The notes: a model not told the origin generated them from the letters alone. Numbered from the stretch's first letter, positions 7,433 to 15,998 are shown. The stretch: 64,000 nucleotides of DNA from Komagataeibacter sp. FNDCF1 (GCF_021295335.1 NZ_JAIWOT010000001.1:189001-253000), one strand, 5' to 3'. Numbers and translations: made by a program.

Positions 7433-8889
7433 CTAGCAGCCTGTCGGGTTGGGGTACCCTGTGAAGGGGTAAGGCTGTAGAGTGTCGCGATGAGCCGCTT
7501 CATCCCGTTTGACCGATCCCAGCCGTATCTTCTGCCGCCTGATCTGACGTCGTGGCTTCCGGCTGACGATATGGCGCATTTCATTGTCGCAGCTGTTGAG
7601 CGGGTTCCGATGAGTGCGTTCTGCGTGCCAGTGCGCACGGGAGGCAAGGCGCAGTATCATCCGCGCCTGATGCTGGCCCTTCTGATCTTCAGCTATGCGA
7701 ACGGGTTGTTTTCCTCACGCCGGATCGAGCGGGCGACATATCGCGACATCGGGGTACGCTTCGTGGCGGCGAACCTGCATCCGGATCATGATACGATTGC
7801 GACCTTCCGCCGGACGAACCGGACAGCCATTGAAGCTGCATTTGCGCAGGTCCTGCTTCTGGCGCGCGAGACGGGTCTGCTGCGTCTGGGTGTCGTATCG
7901 ATTGACGGCACGAAAATTGATGCCGACGCTTCGAAATACCGTTCCCTGCGCTACGACCGGATCAGGGCACTGCGCGAACAGCTGGCGGTGGATATCGCGA
8001 AACTGATGGACCAGGCGGAGCACGCAGATGCCACAGACAGAGATCCGCAGGCCCTGCCAGAAGAGCTTGCCCGACGGGAAACACTGAAAGCGAAGCTGGA
8101 CGAAGCCTGCGCCCGGCTGGAAGCAGATGCGAAAGCGCAGGCCGAGGCGGCGCGACCGGCATACGAGAAGAAGAAAGCCGCTTATGATGCGAAAACAGGG
8201 CGTCGTGGCAGGGCGCCGAAACCGCCGGATGATGAACCGCCACCCGACCGGCAGATCAGTCTGACCGATCCCGACAGCCGCCTCATGCGGCGTTCGGACG
8301 CCCACGAGTTCCGGCAGGCTTACAATGCCCAGGCCGTGGTCTGCGCCGAAGGCAGTCAGCTGATCGTGACAACCGACGTTGTCGCCACGTCAGCGGACGC
8401 GCCATCCTTTGCCAGCACCGTGCTGTCGATGGAACACACGATCGGTCTCCCAAAGACAGTGCTCGCCGACACCGGTTACGCCAGCGGGCAGGCGGTCCGG
8501 GACCTGCGGAAAAAAGGCATCGATCCGCTGGTCGCCATCGGACGGCCCTGCGCCCGCAGGCCTTATGACTTCCGGCCACCTCCTGAAGACAGGGAACCGC
8601 GCCGGATCACCGAACCCTGGCGGCTTGCCATGAAGAAAAAACTGGAAACCACAAAAGCCGGAAATATTTACAGACTACGAAAACAGACCGTTGAACCGGT
8701 CTTTGGAATTATCAAAAGCATCATGGGCTTCAGAAGATTCAGTCTGCGTGGCCTTGCAAAAGTCACGACTGAATGGACCCTCGTCGCTCTCGCATACAAC
8801 TGCAAAAGAATGGCACGGCTTCAGGCAGCATAAGCCGGGTCAGCCTCGGCGTTATCAGCCGCAAAATGCCCAACCCGACAGGCTGCTAG
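7433..8889 (+). mobile_element. IS1182-family insertion sequence
   Basis: The element is bounded by perfect 21-bp inverted repeats: CTAGCAGCCTGTCGGGTTGG plus one G at 7433-7453, and the exact complement at 8869-8889. The outermost four bases on each side read CTAG. Either they belong to the repeats or they are a duplicated palindromic target; the sequence alone cannot decide. One intact transposase gene fills it. The right end lies about 55 bp before the start of a FAD oxidase gene. Confidence 0.9.
7490..8833 (+). CDS. IS1182-family transposase
   Basis: A 447-residue transposase. The N-terminal DUF772-like region includes YHPRLMLALLIFSYANG and SSRRIERATYRDIGVRF. The DDE residues are visible as SIDGTKIDADAS (Asp), VLADTGYASG (Asp) and QTVEPVFGIIKSIMGFRRF (Glu). 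A charged Ala/Lys/Glu-rich insertion, likely coiled coil, spans about residues 160-245. The frame is uninterrupted. Confidence 0.94.
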   Translation: MSRFIPFDRSQPYLLPPDLTSWLPADDMAHFIVAAVERVPMSAFCVPVRTGGKAQYHPRLMLALLIFSYANGLFSSRRIERATYRDIGVRFVAANLHPDHDTIATFRRTNRTAIEAAFAQVLLLARETGLLRLGVVSIDGTKIDADASKYRSLRYDRIRALREQLAVDIAKLMDQAEHADATDRDPQALPEELARRETLKAKLDEACARLEADAKAQAEAARPAYEKKKAAYDAKTGRRGRAPKPPDDEPPPDRQISLTDPDSRLMRRSDAHEFRQAYNAQAVVCAEGSQLIVTTDVVATSADAPSFASTVLSMEHTIGLPKTVLADTGYASGQAVRDLRKKGIDPLVAIGRPCARRPYDFRPPPEDREPRRITEPWRLAMKKKLETTKAGNIYRLRKQTVEPVFGIIKSIMGFRRFSLRGLAKVTTEWTLVALAYNCKRMARLQAA

Positions 8890-8943
8890 GCTTGCCGCAG
8901 GCTGATGACAGTCAGTGGCTGCTTTATCAAAGGGGTATCTCGG

Positions 8944-10182
8944 ATGGCAAAAAGCGCGTTGGTTCTCGGTGGTGGAATGGTCGGGGTATGTACCGCATGG
9001 CATCTTGCGCGCCGGGGTTTTGATGTCACGGTGGTGGACCGGCGGGCACCAGGGCAGGAAACCTCCTACGGCAATGCAGGCCTGATCCAGCGCGAATGTG
9101 TCGAGCCATACAATTTCCCTCATGATTTTTCCCGCCTGCTCGGCATTGCGCTGGGGCGGGACAATACCGTCCATTATGACATGCGGGCCATGCCGGGGCT
9201 GGCATCGCGGCTGTGGCAGTACTGGCGCCAGTCGGGGCCGAAATCCTATCCCGCGGTTGTCCGGAATTTCGAGGCCATGATCCGTCATTGCCTGACCGAG
9301 CACGAGGTCATGATCAGGGCCGCCGGGGCACAGGACCTGATCAGGCCGGGCGGGTTCAAGCTGGCCCTGCAGTCGCCGCGTGCATTCGCGCATGAAGCCA
9401 GACGGGCGGAGTTTCTGCAGCAGGAGTTTGGCGTGGGCTCCACCATTATGGACAGCGACATGCTGGCGCGCGCCGAACCGGCCCTGCGGGAGCGCTTTGC
9501 CGGCGCCATCCACTGGACGGATGCGTGGGCCGTGCGGGATCCGGGCGGGCTGGTGAGCCGTTATGCTGACGCTTTGCAGCAGGCGGGTGGCAGGCTGGCG
9601 ACCGGTGATGCCGCCACGCTGGAAGCCGATGGCACGGGCTGGCGTGTCAGCACGACGCAGGGGCCCATACGGGCGGAACATGCGGTTGTTGCCCTTGGGC
9701 CATGGTCGGGGCGGCTGCTGCGTGGCATGGGGTATCGCTACCCGCTGTTTGTAAAGCGCGGCTACCATACCCATTATGCGGGCGACGCGGGTCTGAGCAC
9801 GGCGGTGCTGGACATGAAGGCCGGCACCATGATGGTGCCCATGAACATGGGCCTGCGCGTCACCACCGGCGTGGAATTCGCGGCACTGGATGCACCGCCC
9901 ACCCCTGTGCAGATGCGCAGGTCGGAAAGACGGGCCCGCCAGCTGCTGTCCCTTGGTGCACGGATCGAGCCGACGCCATGGCTGGGCAACCGGCCGGCCC
10001 TGCCCGACATGGTGCCGGTGGTGGGTGCCGCCCCACGGCACAGGGGGCTGTGGCTGCATTTCGGCCATGCCCATCAGGGTTTTACGCTTGGGCCGGTCAC
10101 AGGGCGCCTGCTGGCGGAGATGATGAATGGGGAAACCCCCTATTTCGATCCGCAGCCATACAGCCCGGCCCGGTTTGGCTGA
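8944..10182 (+). CDS. FAD-dependent oxidoreductase, D-amino-acid dehydrogenase (DadA)-like
   Basis: A 412-residue DAO-family flavoprotein. The start at 8944 has AGGGG nine bases upstream; the next ATG upstream lies close to the end of the insertion sequence. The N-terminal dinucleotide-binding motif ALVLGGGMVGVCTAWHLARRG and ETSYGNAGLI are typical of DadA, where the flavin oxidises D-amino acids to keto acids and ammonia. The C-terminus has GHAHQGFTLGPVTGRLLAE, the second FAD contact. Substrate specificity cannot be read. It stands alone between an insertion sequence and a membrane-protein gene, so its promoter may come from or be affected by the IS1182 element. Confidence 0.85.
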   Translation: MAKSALVLGGGMVGVCTAWHLARRGFDVTVVDRRAPGQETSYGNAGLIQRECVEPYNFPHDFSRLLGIALGRDNTVHYDMRAMPGLASRLWQYWRQSGPKSYPAVVRNFEAMIRHCLTEHEVMIRAAGAQDLIRPGGFKLALQSPRAFAHEARRAEFLQQEFGVGSTIMDSDMLARAEPALRERFAGAIHWTDAWAVRDPGGLVSRYADALQQAGGRLATGDAATLEADGTGWRVSTTQGPIRAEHAVVALGPWSGRLLRGMGYRYPLFVKRGYHTHYAGDAGLSTAVLDMKAGTMMVPMNMGLRVTTGVEFAALDAPPTPVQMRRSERRARQLLSLGARIEPTPWLGNRPALPDMVPVVGAAPRHRGLWLHFGHAHQGFTLGPVTGRLLAEMMNGETPYFDPQPYSPARFG

Positions 10183-10489
10183 CCGGCGGGGGAACGGGCG
10201 CTGCATCGTCCCTTTCACTGATGCGGGGCTGGTTCCTGGCGCTTCCACTGCGGATGGGAATATCGTCATCATCCGCCATGGTCTCTCGCTGCCATGCTGC
10301 ATGCCCCCCACCATCGGGGCGCCGGGCCGATATGTATCCATTACCTGAAAACAGGTCCGGTCATGCCGGGTGGAAACGGGACGTCCCCTGTGGCATGAGG
10401 GGGCTGTTCAATGGTGGCCAGTTCATGAAGGTGCGTCCCGTCATGCGGCAGGACAGTATGGTGATGGCGCCAGTCAGGGTTTTTTATTA
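10183..10489. other. Intergenic stretch, nothing recognised
   Basis: About 300 bases between the FAD oxidase and the LtaS-like gene. No gene, clear hairpin with T-run or repeat was seen. An upstream ATG at 10370 would extend the next gene by 40 residues unlike any membrane protein start, and was rejected. Confidence 0.4.
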
Positions 10490-11938
10490 ATGTCCATGAT
10501 GTTTTTTCTGTATGCGGCTTATATTTTCGTGGCCGCTCCCTTTATTGAAATAGCGGGGATCAGAACACGCGAAGACAGGAAAAACATATCTTTCCGCCGT
10601 ATCTATATCGATATGCTGTGCGCAGTGCTTACGACAGGCCTGCTGCTGTCAGTGACCGGAAATGCCGTAATATCCCTGCTTGTGGCGGCACTGTTTGAAG
10701 TCATTTTTGTTTCCGTATCCAATATAAAAGATAACATACTGGGTGAACCGCTGCTGTTCAGCGACCTGTTTGTTGCCAGAAGCTTCCTGCAGCATCCCAA
10801 ATTCTACCTGTTTTCCATACCGTGGTACGCACGCATATTCGTGGTCGTATTTTTGCTGTTCATTGTGGTTGGCGCCTTTTTCTTTGTGAACCTGCAGCCC
10901 ATGCCCCATGCCATCGGGGTGGTCATGGCTGTTGCCGCCCTGCTGGGCATCCGCATCCTGCCAGCCGCGAAATGGGTGGTATCGCCAGCCCTGGCACGGG
11001 ACCTGTCGCATTTTGGCCTGCCTGGCATCACCTTCCTGTACTGGCGGCGGTGGAGGGACAGCAGAAATCCGCCTCCCGCGTCCCCGCTGCCCGGCAGGGC
11101 GGCTTATGATGCGGTGGTTGTCATACAATGCGAATCATTTGCCGATCCTGCCCGCCTGCCGCTGCCTGCCGCTGCCGGGTCCATGGCCATGCCGGGGCTT
11201 ACATTGGCGCGCGGCCGGGCCTGCCAGCACGGCGCGCTGGATGTCAGCGGCTTTGGCGCCTATACCATGCGATCGGAATATGGCGTGCTGTACGGACGCA
11301 CGGAGGAGGAACTGGGCTTCCGTGCCTTTGACCCGTTTCTGACCGCAGCGGGGGAAAGTTCCCATGCCCTGCCCAACCGGCTGAAAGCGGCCGGGTATGA
11401 CAGTGTTTTCATGCATCCCCATGACATACGCTTCTATAACCGCAATCAGTTGATGCCCGCCTGCGGCTTCAGCCGGATTATTGGGCCCGAGGCCTATCCC
11501 CACACAGCCAGTACGGACATGCCTTATGTCAGCGATATGGCGCTGGGCAAAAGCATTGAAACCGTTGTCAGATCGGCACGGGGCCCCACCCTGGTCTATG
11601 CCGTGACCATGGAAAACCATGGTCCGTGGGCTGCCAGTTCGCAGCCTGCGCTGGGGCTTGCGAACTACCTGCGGCATCTGGCCAACAGTGATGGCATGCT
11701 GCTGGATCTCATGCATTCCCTAGCGGAAATGGACAGGAAGGTCCTGCTTGTGTTCTTCGGAGACCACCGGCCTTCCATTCCCGGTGTGTTCACGCCGGTC
11801 GCCACACGCGACGTGCCGTATGTTGCCGTGCCCCTGACCGGTGATGACGGGGGCAGCCATGGCGCGGGAGCATCCGTTGCGCTATCGCCTGCGGAACTGC
11901 ACGCCCTTATCTTGCAACTGGCCGTAAACCCGGTGTGA
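10490..11938 (+). CDS. LtaS/OpgB-like membrane phosphoglycerol-transferase-type protein
   Basis: A 482-residue inner-membrane protein with the alkaline-phosphatase fold of lipoteichoic acid synthases. The start at 10490 opens directly into a hydrophobic segment (MSMMFFLYAAYIFVAAPF). Further TM helices lie at about residues 40-75 and 110-165. The C-terminal extracytoplasmic catalytic domain shows CESFADP, AYTMRSEYGVLYG (probable Thr nucleophile), TMENHGPW and FFGDHRPS, matching metal-binding motifs of LtaS, OpgB and CgmB enzymes. These enzymes transfer phosphoglycerol to glucans or lipids. A cyclic glucan synthase gene lies 7 kb away, so decoration of that glucan is a reasonable guess, unproven. 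Confidence 0.8.
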   Translation: MSMMFFLYAAYIFVAAPFIEIAGIRTREDRKNISFRRIYIDMLCAVLTTGLLLSVTGNAVISLLVAALFEVIFVSVSNIKDNILGEPLLFSDLFVARSFLQHPKFYLFSIPWYARIFVVVFLLFIVVGAFFFVNLQPMPHAIGVVMAVAALLGIRILPAAKWVVSPALARDLSHFGLPGITFLYWRRWRDSRNPPPASPLPGRAAYDAVVVIQCESFADPARLPLPAAAGSMAMPGLTLARGRACQHGALDVSGFGAYTMRSEYGVLYGRTEEELGFRAFDPFLTAAGESSHALPNRLKAAGYDSVFMHPHDIRFYNRNQLMPACGFSRIIGPEAYPHTASTDMPYVSDMALGKSIETVVRSARGPTLVYAVTMENHGPWAASSQPALGLANYLRHLANSDGMLLDLMHSLAEMDRKVLLVFFGDHRPSIPGVFTPVATRDVPYVAVPLTGDDGGSHGAGASVALSPAELHALILQLAVNPV

Positions 11939-12116
11939 GCAGGGAAGGCCATCCATCGCCGGCATGGGCACGATGCCATGCGGGCAGGCCGTTACCGCGG
12001 TTTCTGGCGGGAGATGGCCTCAAGATCAGGTGAGACATTTCGGGGGAACCCTTCAGGCTACCGGACATTTAGGAAATATATCCTTATGTATCCGGTATTT
12101 CATCCAGTGAGGTAGC

Positions 12117-12620
12117 ATGAACGCCACGCGAACTGTTTATGCCTGCAACCTTACGGTAAACGGTGTGCCCTTTTGCGATGACCTGCCGCCAACGACCATA
12201 CTGCTTGACCTGTTGCGTGAACGCCTTGGCCTGACAACCCTCATACAGGGGTGTGACCACGGGCACTGCGGCGGTTGTACCGTGCTTGTGGATGGCGCGC
12301 CGGTCAAAAGCTGCCTCATTCTGGCCATCTCCGTGCCGCAGGCTGAAGTCCTGACGATTGATGCCCTGCCCCGGGCCCCTGACCTTCACCACGTGCGGGA
12401 GGTGCTGGGCAGGGCCGGTCCCCCATTATGCAGCGAATGCATGCCAGCCCGCATCCTGTCCATTCTTGCCCTGGCCGGACAGGGGCGTACCCCGTCCGCG
12501 CAGGAAATCGGGGCATTCATGCGCGCCAATCCATGTGGATGTGGCCGGCAGGCACATGCCGAAGGGACCGGGGGGCAGGTAGCGGACATGAGCCGGTCCG
12601 AACATGAGGACGTTCCATGA
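12117..12620 (+). CDS. 2Fe-2S subunit of a molybdenum hydroxylase (PaoA/CoxS-like)
   Basis: A 167-residue iron-sulfur protein. The plant-ferredoxin-type domain shows CDHGHCGGCTVLVDG and KSCL (first cluster). The second, [2Fe-2S]-binding helical domain is unusual: CSECMPARILSILAL replaces the normal C-G-x-C-T-P-G, and NPCGCGRQ replaces N-x-C-R-C-G. All four expected Cys remain, but the surrounding sequence has drifted and the C-terminus is different. It overlaps the next gene by 4 bp (ATGA). No twin-arginine signal is seen, unlike E. coli PaoA. Confidence 0.85.
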   Translation: MNATRTVYACNLTVNGVPFCDDLPPTTILLDLLRERLGLTTLIQGCDHGHCGGCTVLVDGAPVKSCLILAISVPQAEVLTIDALPRAPDLHHVREVLGRAGPPLCSECMPARILSILALAGQGRTPSAQEIGAFMRANPCGCGRQAHAEGTGGQVADMSRSEHEDVP

Positions 12621-13630
12621 AGGCTTTTTCCTACAGCAGGCCAGCCACGCTTGAAGCGGCAGTCCACGCACCGCCGTACAGCCGCTATCTGGCCGGTGGA
12701 ACCAACCTGATCGACCTCATGAAAGCGGATGTCGAGCAACCGGAGCATGTCATAAACATAAAGGCATTGCCGTTGGGGGACATCAGGCCCCTGCCGGGCG
12801 GGGGGCTTGGGCTTGGCGCGCTGGCGACCAATGCCTGCACGGCGGCCCATCCGCTGGTCCGTGCGCACTATCCGTTGCTGGCATCGGCCATACTGGCCGG
12901 AGGCAGCCCGCAGATCCGCAATGTGGCGACCAACGGGGGCAATATCAACCAGCGCACCCGCTGCCATTATTTTTACGATACCGGCATGATGTGCAACAAG
13001 CGCGAACCCGGCGCGGGCTGTTCCGCAGTCGGTGCGCGCAGTCGCATGCATGCCATACTGGGCACCAGCCCGGACTGCATGGCGGTTTTTCCGTCCGATA
13101 TGTGTGTGGCGCTGGCGGTGCTGGATGCCAGGATCAATCTGTTCGGGCCGGATGGTGCCCGACAGGTCCCGCTCAGGCAGTATCATTGCCTGCCGGGCCG
13201 GACGCCATGGGTGGAGAACGTGCTGCGCAGGAATGAACTGGTCGTGGGGATCGAACTGCCCCCGGTCCCGTTTGGCGACCACCATACCTATCTCAAGATC
13301 AGTGACCCCCACGCCTTTGCCTTTTCCATCATATCGGTCGCGGTCGGGCTGGAGATGGAGGGGGATACCATCCGGCACGGGCGGGTTGCCCTGGGTGGTG
13401 TCGCGACGCGGCCATGGTACGTACCAGAAGTAGAGGAGATGCTGTGTGACAGGCTGCCCTCGGATGCCCTGTTTCATGAAGTGGCGGGGCGTCTGCTGCA
13501 GGGCGCCCTCGCGGATAAGGGCAATAACGAGAAACTGGCCATTGCCCCCCGCGTCATCCAGCGCGCCCTTTGGCAGGCCGTTACGGCCAGTCCGCAATCC
13601 ACCATTATGGGAGTGCCAGCCTTTTCCTGA
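12617..13630 (+). CDS. FAD/4Fe-4S medium subunit of a PaoABC-type aldehyde oxidoreductase
   Basis: A 337-residue FAD-binding protein. It has LAGGTNLIDLMK (FAD pyrophosphate loop, about residues 25-37), then RNVATNGGNINQRTRCHYFYD, CNKREPGAGCSA and SPDCMAVFPSDM. The latter carry the extra 4Fe-4S cluster cysteines typical of PaoB/YagS-type subunits. The C-terminal CO_deh_flav_C domain follows. It is translationally coupled to the 2Fe-2S gene. The large molybdopterin subunit that normally follows is not present; the downstream DNA is noncoding. The complex is therefore incomplete unless a distant gene supplies the catalytic subunit. Confidence 0.88.
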   Translation: MKAFSYSRPATLEAAVHAPPYSRYLAGGTNLIDLMKADVEQPEHVINIKALPLGDIRPLPGGGLGLGALATNACTAAHPLVRAHYPLLASAILAGGSPQIRNVATNGGNINQRTRCHYFYDTGMMCNKREPGAGCSAVGARSRMHAILGTSPDCMAVFPSDMCVALAVLDARINLFGPDGARQVPLRQYHCLPGRTPWVENVLRRNELVVGIELPPVPFGDHHTYLKISDPHAFAFSIISVAVGLEMEGDTIRHGRVALGGVATRPWYVPEVEEMLCDRLPSDALFHEVAGRLLQGALADKGNNEKLAIAPRVIQRALWQAVTASPQSTIMGVPAFS

Positions 13631-13973
13631 GCGGTAGGGACAGGTCAGGAAAACTGGCCCATGATCAATCCCGCAGATCACGGTAAGTATTTTGATGAAG
13701 CCTTTTACGACAGGCTTCAGGAATCGCTGCCCCTGCTTTTGAATGAGAACCGATAAAATCTGTTTTATTATCAATTTTTCATAGTTGATCCACTCCCATG
13801 ACAAAACTGCATTCATGGGGATATACCTGCTGCGTGAAAAATCTGTATGGCGGTGACATGCAGGCTCTTCATGCCTGTATTTCATCTTCAATGTGGTATT
13901 GATACACTAATGTGACAATCCGCCACTGTTTTGTCGCGACTGTATAGCAGTTTCAGGGTGAAGGAGTACCACA
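13631..13973. other. Intergenic region after the incomplete molybdenum-hydroxylase operon
   Basis: About 340 bases. The only frame of note is a 31-codon ORF at 13661-13756 (MINPADHGKYFDEAFYDRLQ...) with AGGA 10 bases upstream and no recognised family. The remainder is AT-richer and presumably holds the promoter of the glycine-rich gene. No remnant of the expected large subunit was recognised. Confidence 0.4.
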
Positions 13974-14399
13974 ATGAAACGTATGAAATCATGGACAGTA
14001 GCTGTTGTGGTCACGGTCCTGGCGGCAGCCCCGGTCATGGCACCGGTATGCGCCCATGCGCAGCACGGTCCTGGCGGTGGGGGCGGTGGTCCCGGCGGTG
14101 GGGGGCATGGCGGCGGACCCGGTTTTGGTGGCCCCGGCGGTGGACCGGGTGGCGGGCACGGTGGTCCGGGCTTTGGCGGCCGCGGTGGCCCGGGTGGCCC
14201 GGGTGGTGGCCCACGTGGCGGTGAATGGCGGGGTGGTCCCGGCGGGTGGGGCGGCGGCTGGGACCGTGGCTGGGATCGTGGGCCGGGCTGGTATGGGCCG
14301 CCGCCTTATCCATATGATTACCCCGCATACGGTTATCCGGGATATTACGGCTATCCGTATGGCGGTTACGTAGGCGGATGGGGCTGGGGCGGCTGGTAA
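13974..14399 (+). CDS. Secreted glycine-rich / tyrosine-proline-rich protein
   Basis: A 141-residue protein of very low complexity. A signal peptide (KSWTVAVVVTVLAAAPVMAPVCAHA) likely ends at AHA near residue 29. About 65 residues of GPGGG/GGHGG/GFGG repeats follow, then an Arg/Trp segment (GGWDRGWDRGPGWYG). The tail is rich in Tyr-Pro-Gly (PPYPYDYPAYGYPGYYGYPYGG) and ends in WGWGGW. A strong ribosome-binding site (GAAGGAG) lies 7 bases before ATG, and a double hairpin follows the stop, so it is a real, self-contained gene. The function is unknown; it may be a structural or surface protein. Confidence 0.82.
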   Translation: MKRMKSWTVAVVVTVLAAAPVMAPVCAHAQHGPGGGGGGPGGGGHGGGPGFGGPGGGPGGGHGGPGFGGRGGPGGPGGGPRGGEWRGGPGGWGGGWDRGWDRGPGWYGPPPYPYDYPAYGYPGYYGYPYGGYVGGWGWGGW

Positions 14400-14416
14400 G
14401 GTCGTGACGATGTGAC

Positions 14417-14460
14417 GCGGGTCGGGCTTTTCCGGCCCGCCCGCACCGCCTTTCTGCGGT
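14417..14460 (+). terminator. Tandem hairpins after the glycine-rich gene
   Basis: The first stem pairs GCGGGTCGGGC with GCCCGCCCGC (one bulged T, loop TTTTCCG). The second pairs ACCGC with GCGGT. Together they lie 20-60 bases after the stop codon. No long T-run follows. Confidence 0.5.
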
Positions 14461-14571
14461 GCCCCGGCATCCTGTTCCTGTCTGTCATGCACCGGGGCAT
14501 GAAATACGGCAGGCCTGCCCTCTGTTGCCTGACGGGTGGCCAGCGGGGCCGTCAGGCAGTTGGCATGAACT

Positions 14572-15084
14572 TTAGGCCGCGTATCGGGTGGGCTCCAGTG
14601 TGGAACAGCCATTGTCCAGTTCCAGCATGATCCGGATGACTTCTTCAAAATCCCGCAGGCCGGGGGCAGGGGGGTAGCTGATCGTGCCACGGATTACATG
14701 CTTCGGGTCCACAATGAAGACGGCATGCTCATCGTCCGGTATGCCGGTTGGCCCGGTATCCACGGCAATACCCTGCCACATGGCACGGATGTGGTCCGCA
14801 TCATCATGGATGATCGTGAAATCCGGCATGTCGGGCGTGACCATCATGCCGTTGGGCATATGATCGTGCTGCGGCATAGATAGCGGGGACAACCCCAGCA
14901 GGCGCAGATCCGGTATTCCTGTCCGTGCCCGGTGCAGGGCTGCCCGCAGGCTGGGCAGGCTGTAGTCGCCCGGATGGGTCAGGACAATCCGCCAGCAGTC
15001 CTGGCCCCATGCATGGAAGCGGATCGGGCCTGTTGTCGTGTCAGTTGCGAAATCCGGGGCCTGCCAGCCGGGGAAAAGTGCCAT
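14572..15084 (-). CDS. Peroxiredoxin (Prx6/1-Cys)-like protein lacking the peroxidatic cysteine
   Basis: A 170-residue thioredoxin-fold protein; the start at 15084 has AGGAAG six bases upstream. The family layout is clear: GWQAPDFAT, FHAWGQDCWRIVLTHPGDYS, RLLGLSPLSMPQH, IHDDADHIRAMWQGI, HAVFIVDPKHVIRGTISYP and LRDFEEVIRIMLEL. In Prx6 enzymes the motif HPxDFTPVC carries the reactive Cys. Here it reads HPGDYSLPS, with Ser45 at that position and no Cys nearby except Cys30. It probably cannot reduce peroxides by the normal mechanism. It may be a chaperone, a sensor or a decayed enzyme. It stands alone. Confidence 0.78.
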   Translation of the reverse strand: MALFPGWQAPDFATDTTTGPIRFHAWGQDCWRIVLTHPGDYSLPSLRAALHRARTGIPDLRLLGLSPLSMPQHDHMPNGMMVTPDMPDFTIIHDDADHIRAMWQGIAVDTGPTGIPDDEHAVFIVDPKHVIRGTISYPPAPGLRDFEEVIRIMLELDNGCSTLEPTRYAA

Positions 15085-15773
15085 TGCCTGCTTCCTGCTG
15101 AAATAAAAAACCATGGACTGCGTTGATGCCCGTCGGCACGCGGAAAATTCCGGTGCATCAGGAATACGGACCCTTACGGTCGTGCAGGTCCGCGCATGTT
15201 CAAAAGCCCTGATTCCCTGTCATGCCTGCTGCGTCATTGAACCGGGTCCTGATGGGGGGAAGGGAACCACCCCACAATCAATCTCTGTAAACCGTTATAT
15301 AGGAATAAAACGAAAATAAAAGCACATAGTGACATATCCGATGAGTCCACGCCCATGTGCCAGCAGAACAGGAACCGGATATGGCGGGGCAGGGGCTTGC
15401 CCGGGCTGTCCATAATTCTGGATCAAAACAGTTATAACGCACTATAAAATATAGAACTTTAATAAATTTTTCTGCGAAAAAACCTAAATTAACACAAAAA
15501 ATAGTGATAAAAATATAATGCAAAATTAAAAATATAATATGTTGACCGCATTGTCCGGTCATGTATGATCTTTCTCACGTCACAGGGTGTGGCGTGATCA
15601 GGGAGGATGAATCCACATGATCCAGCCAGCCATGTCCATGTGCTGCATCGGTCGATGTAGCATCCTGCCCGCCACGTCCGGTGCGTGGCCAGGATATCGT
15701 TAGGAACACCCGGCGGAAATCCTGCCGGAGACAGGCCACATCCCTACCCGTGGCCATGCAAGGGCAGTATCCA
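15085..15773. other. Long intergenic region with an AT-rich block
   Basis: Almost 700 bases without a supported gene. About 15420-15560 is extremely AT-rich (many A and T runs) within otherwise GC-rich DNA. It resembles a promoter cluster, a site bound by a nucleoid protein, or a scar of acquired DNA. No tRNA, CRISPR or transposase remnant was recognised. Confidence 0.4.
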
Positions 15774-15989
15774 ATGCTTGAATCCCGCATTATTGAGATT
15801 GACGGCACATTTGTCGGCACCGTCATAATGGAGACGGACCGGGTGACACAGCGTTTTTACGCAACGCATGACAGCGTGCGCGCCTTCCACAACCGGACCC
15901 TGCGCGGGCCTGATGACCTGGCCCGCCAGGTTGCCCGTCTGTACAGACGCAGCCATGTGGCACGGACTGCCACGCCGGTCGTAAAATAA
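15774..15989 (+). CDS. Small conserved hypothetical protein
   Basis: A 71-residue protein starting MLESRIIEIDGTFVGTVIM, with AAGGG nine bases before ATG 15774 (an in-frame ATG at 15756 is also possible). The composition looks genuinely coding: IEIDGTFVGTVI could form a beta hairpin, and DDLARQVARLYRRS an amphipathic helix. I have an impression of similar short proteins in acetic acid bacteria but cannot name a family. A bidirectional hairpin follows. The function is unknown. Confidence 0.6.
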   Translation: MLESRIIEIDGTFVGTVIMETDRVTQRFYATHDSVRAFHNRTLRGPDDLARQVARLYRRSHVARTATPVVK

Positions 15990-15998
15990 TGACACCAC

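Noticed and set aside
8821-10341. Minus-strand frame of 506 codons opposite the FAD oxidase
   Set aside because: The plus strand encodes a clear DadA-like flavoprotein; the minus frame shows no recognisable motif.
13661-13756. 31-codon ORF with a possible ribosome-binding site
   Set aside because: Too short and without relatives I recognise; mentioned only in the note for the region, not called as a gene.
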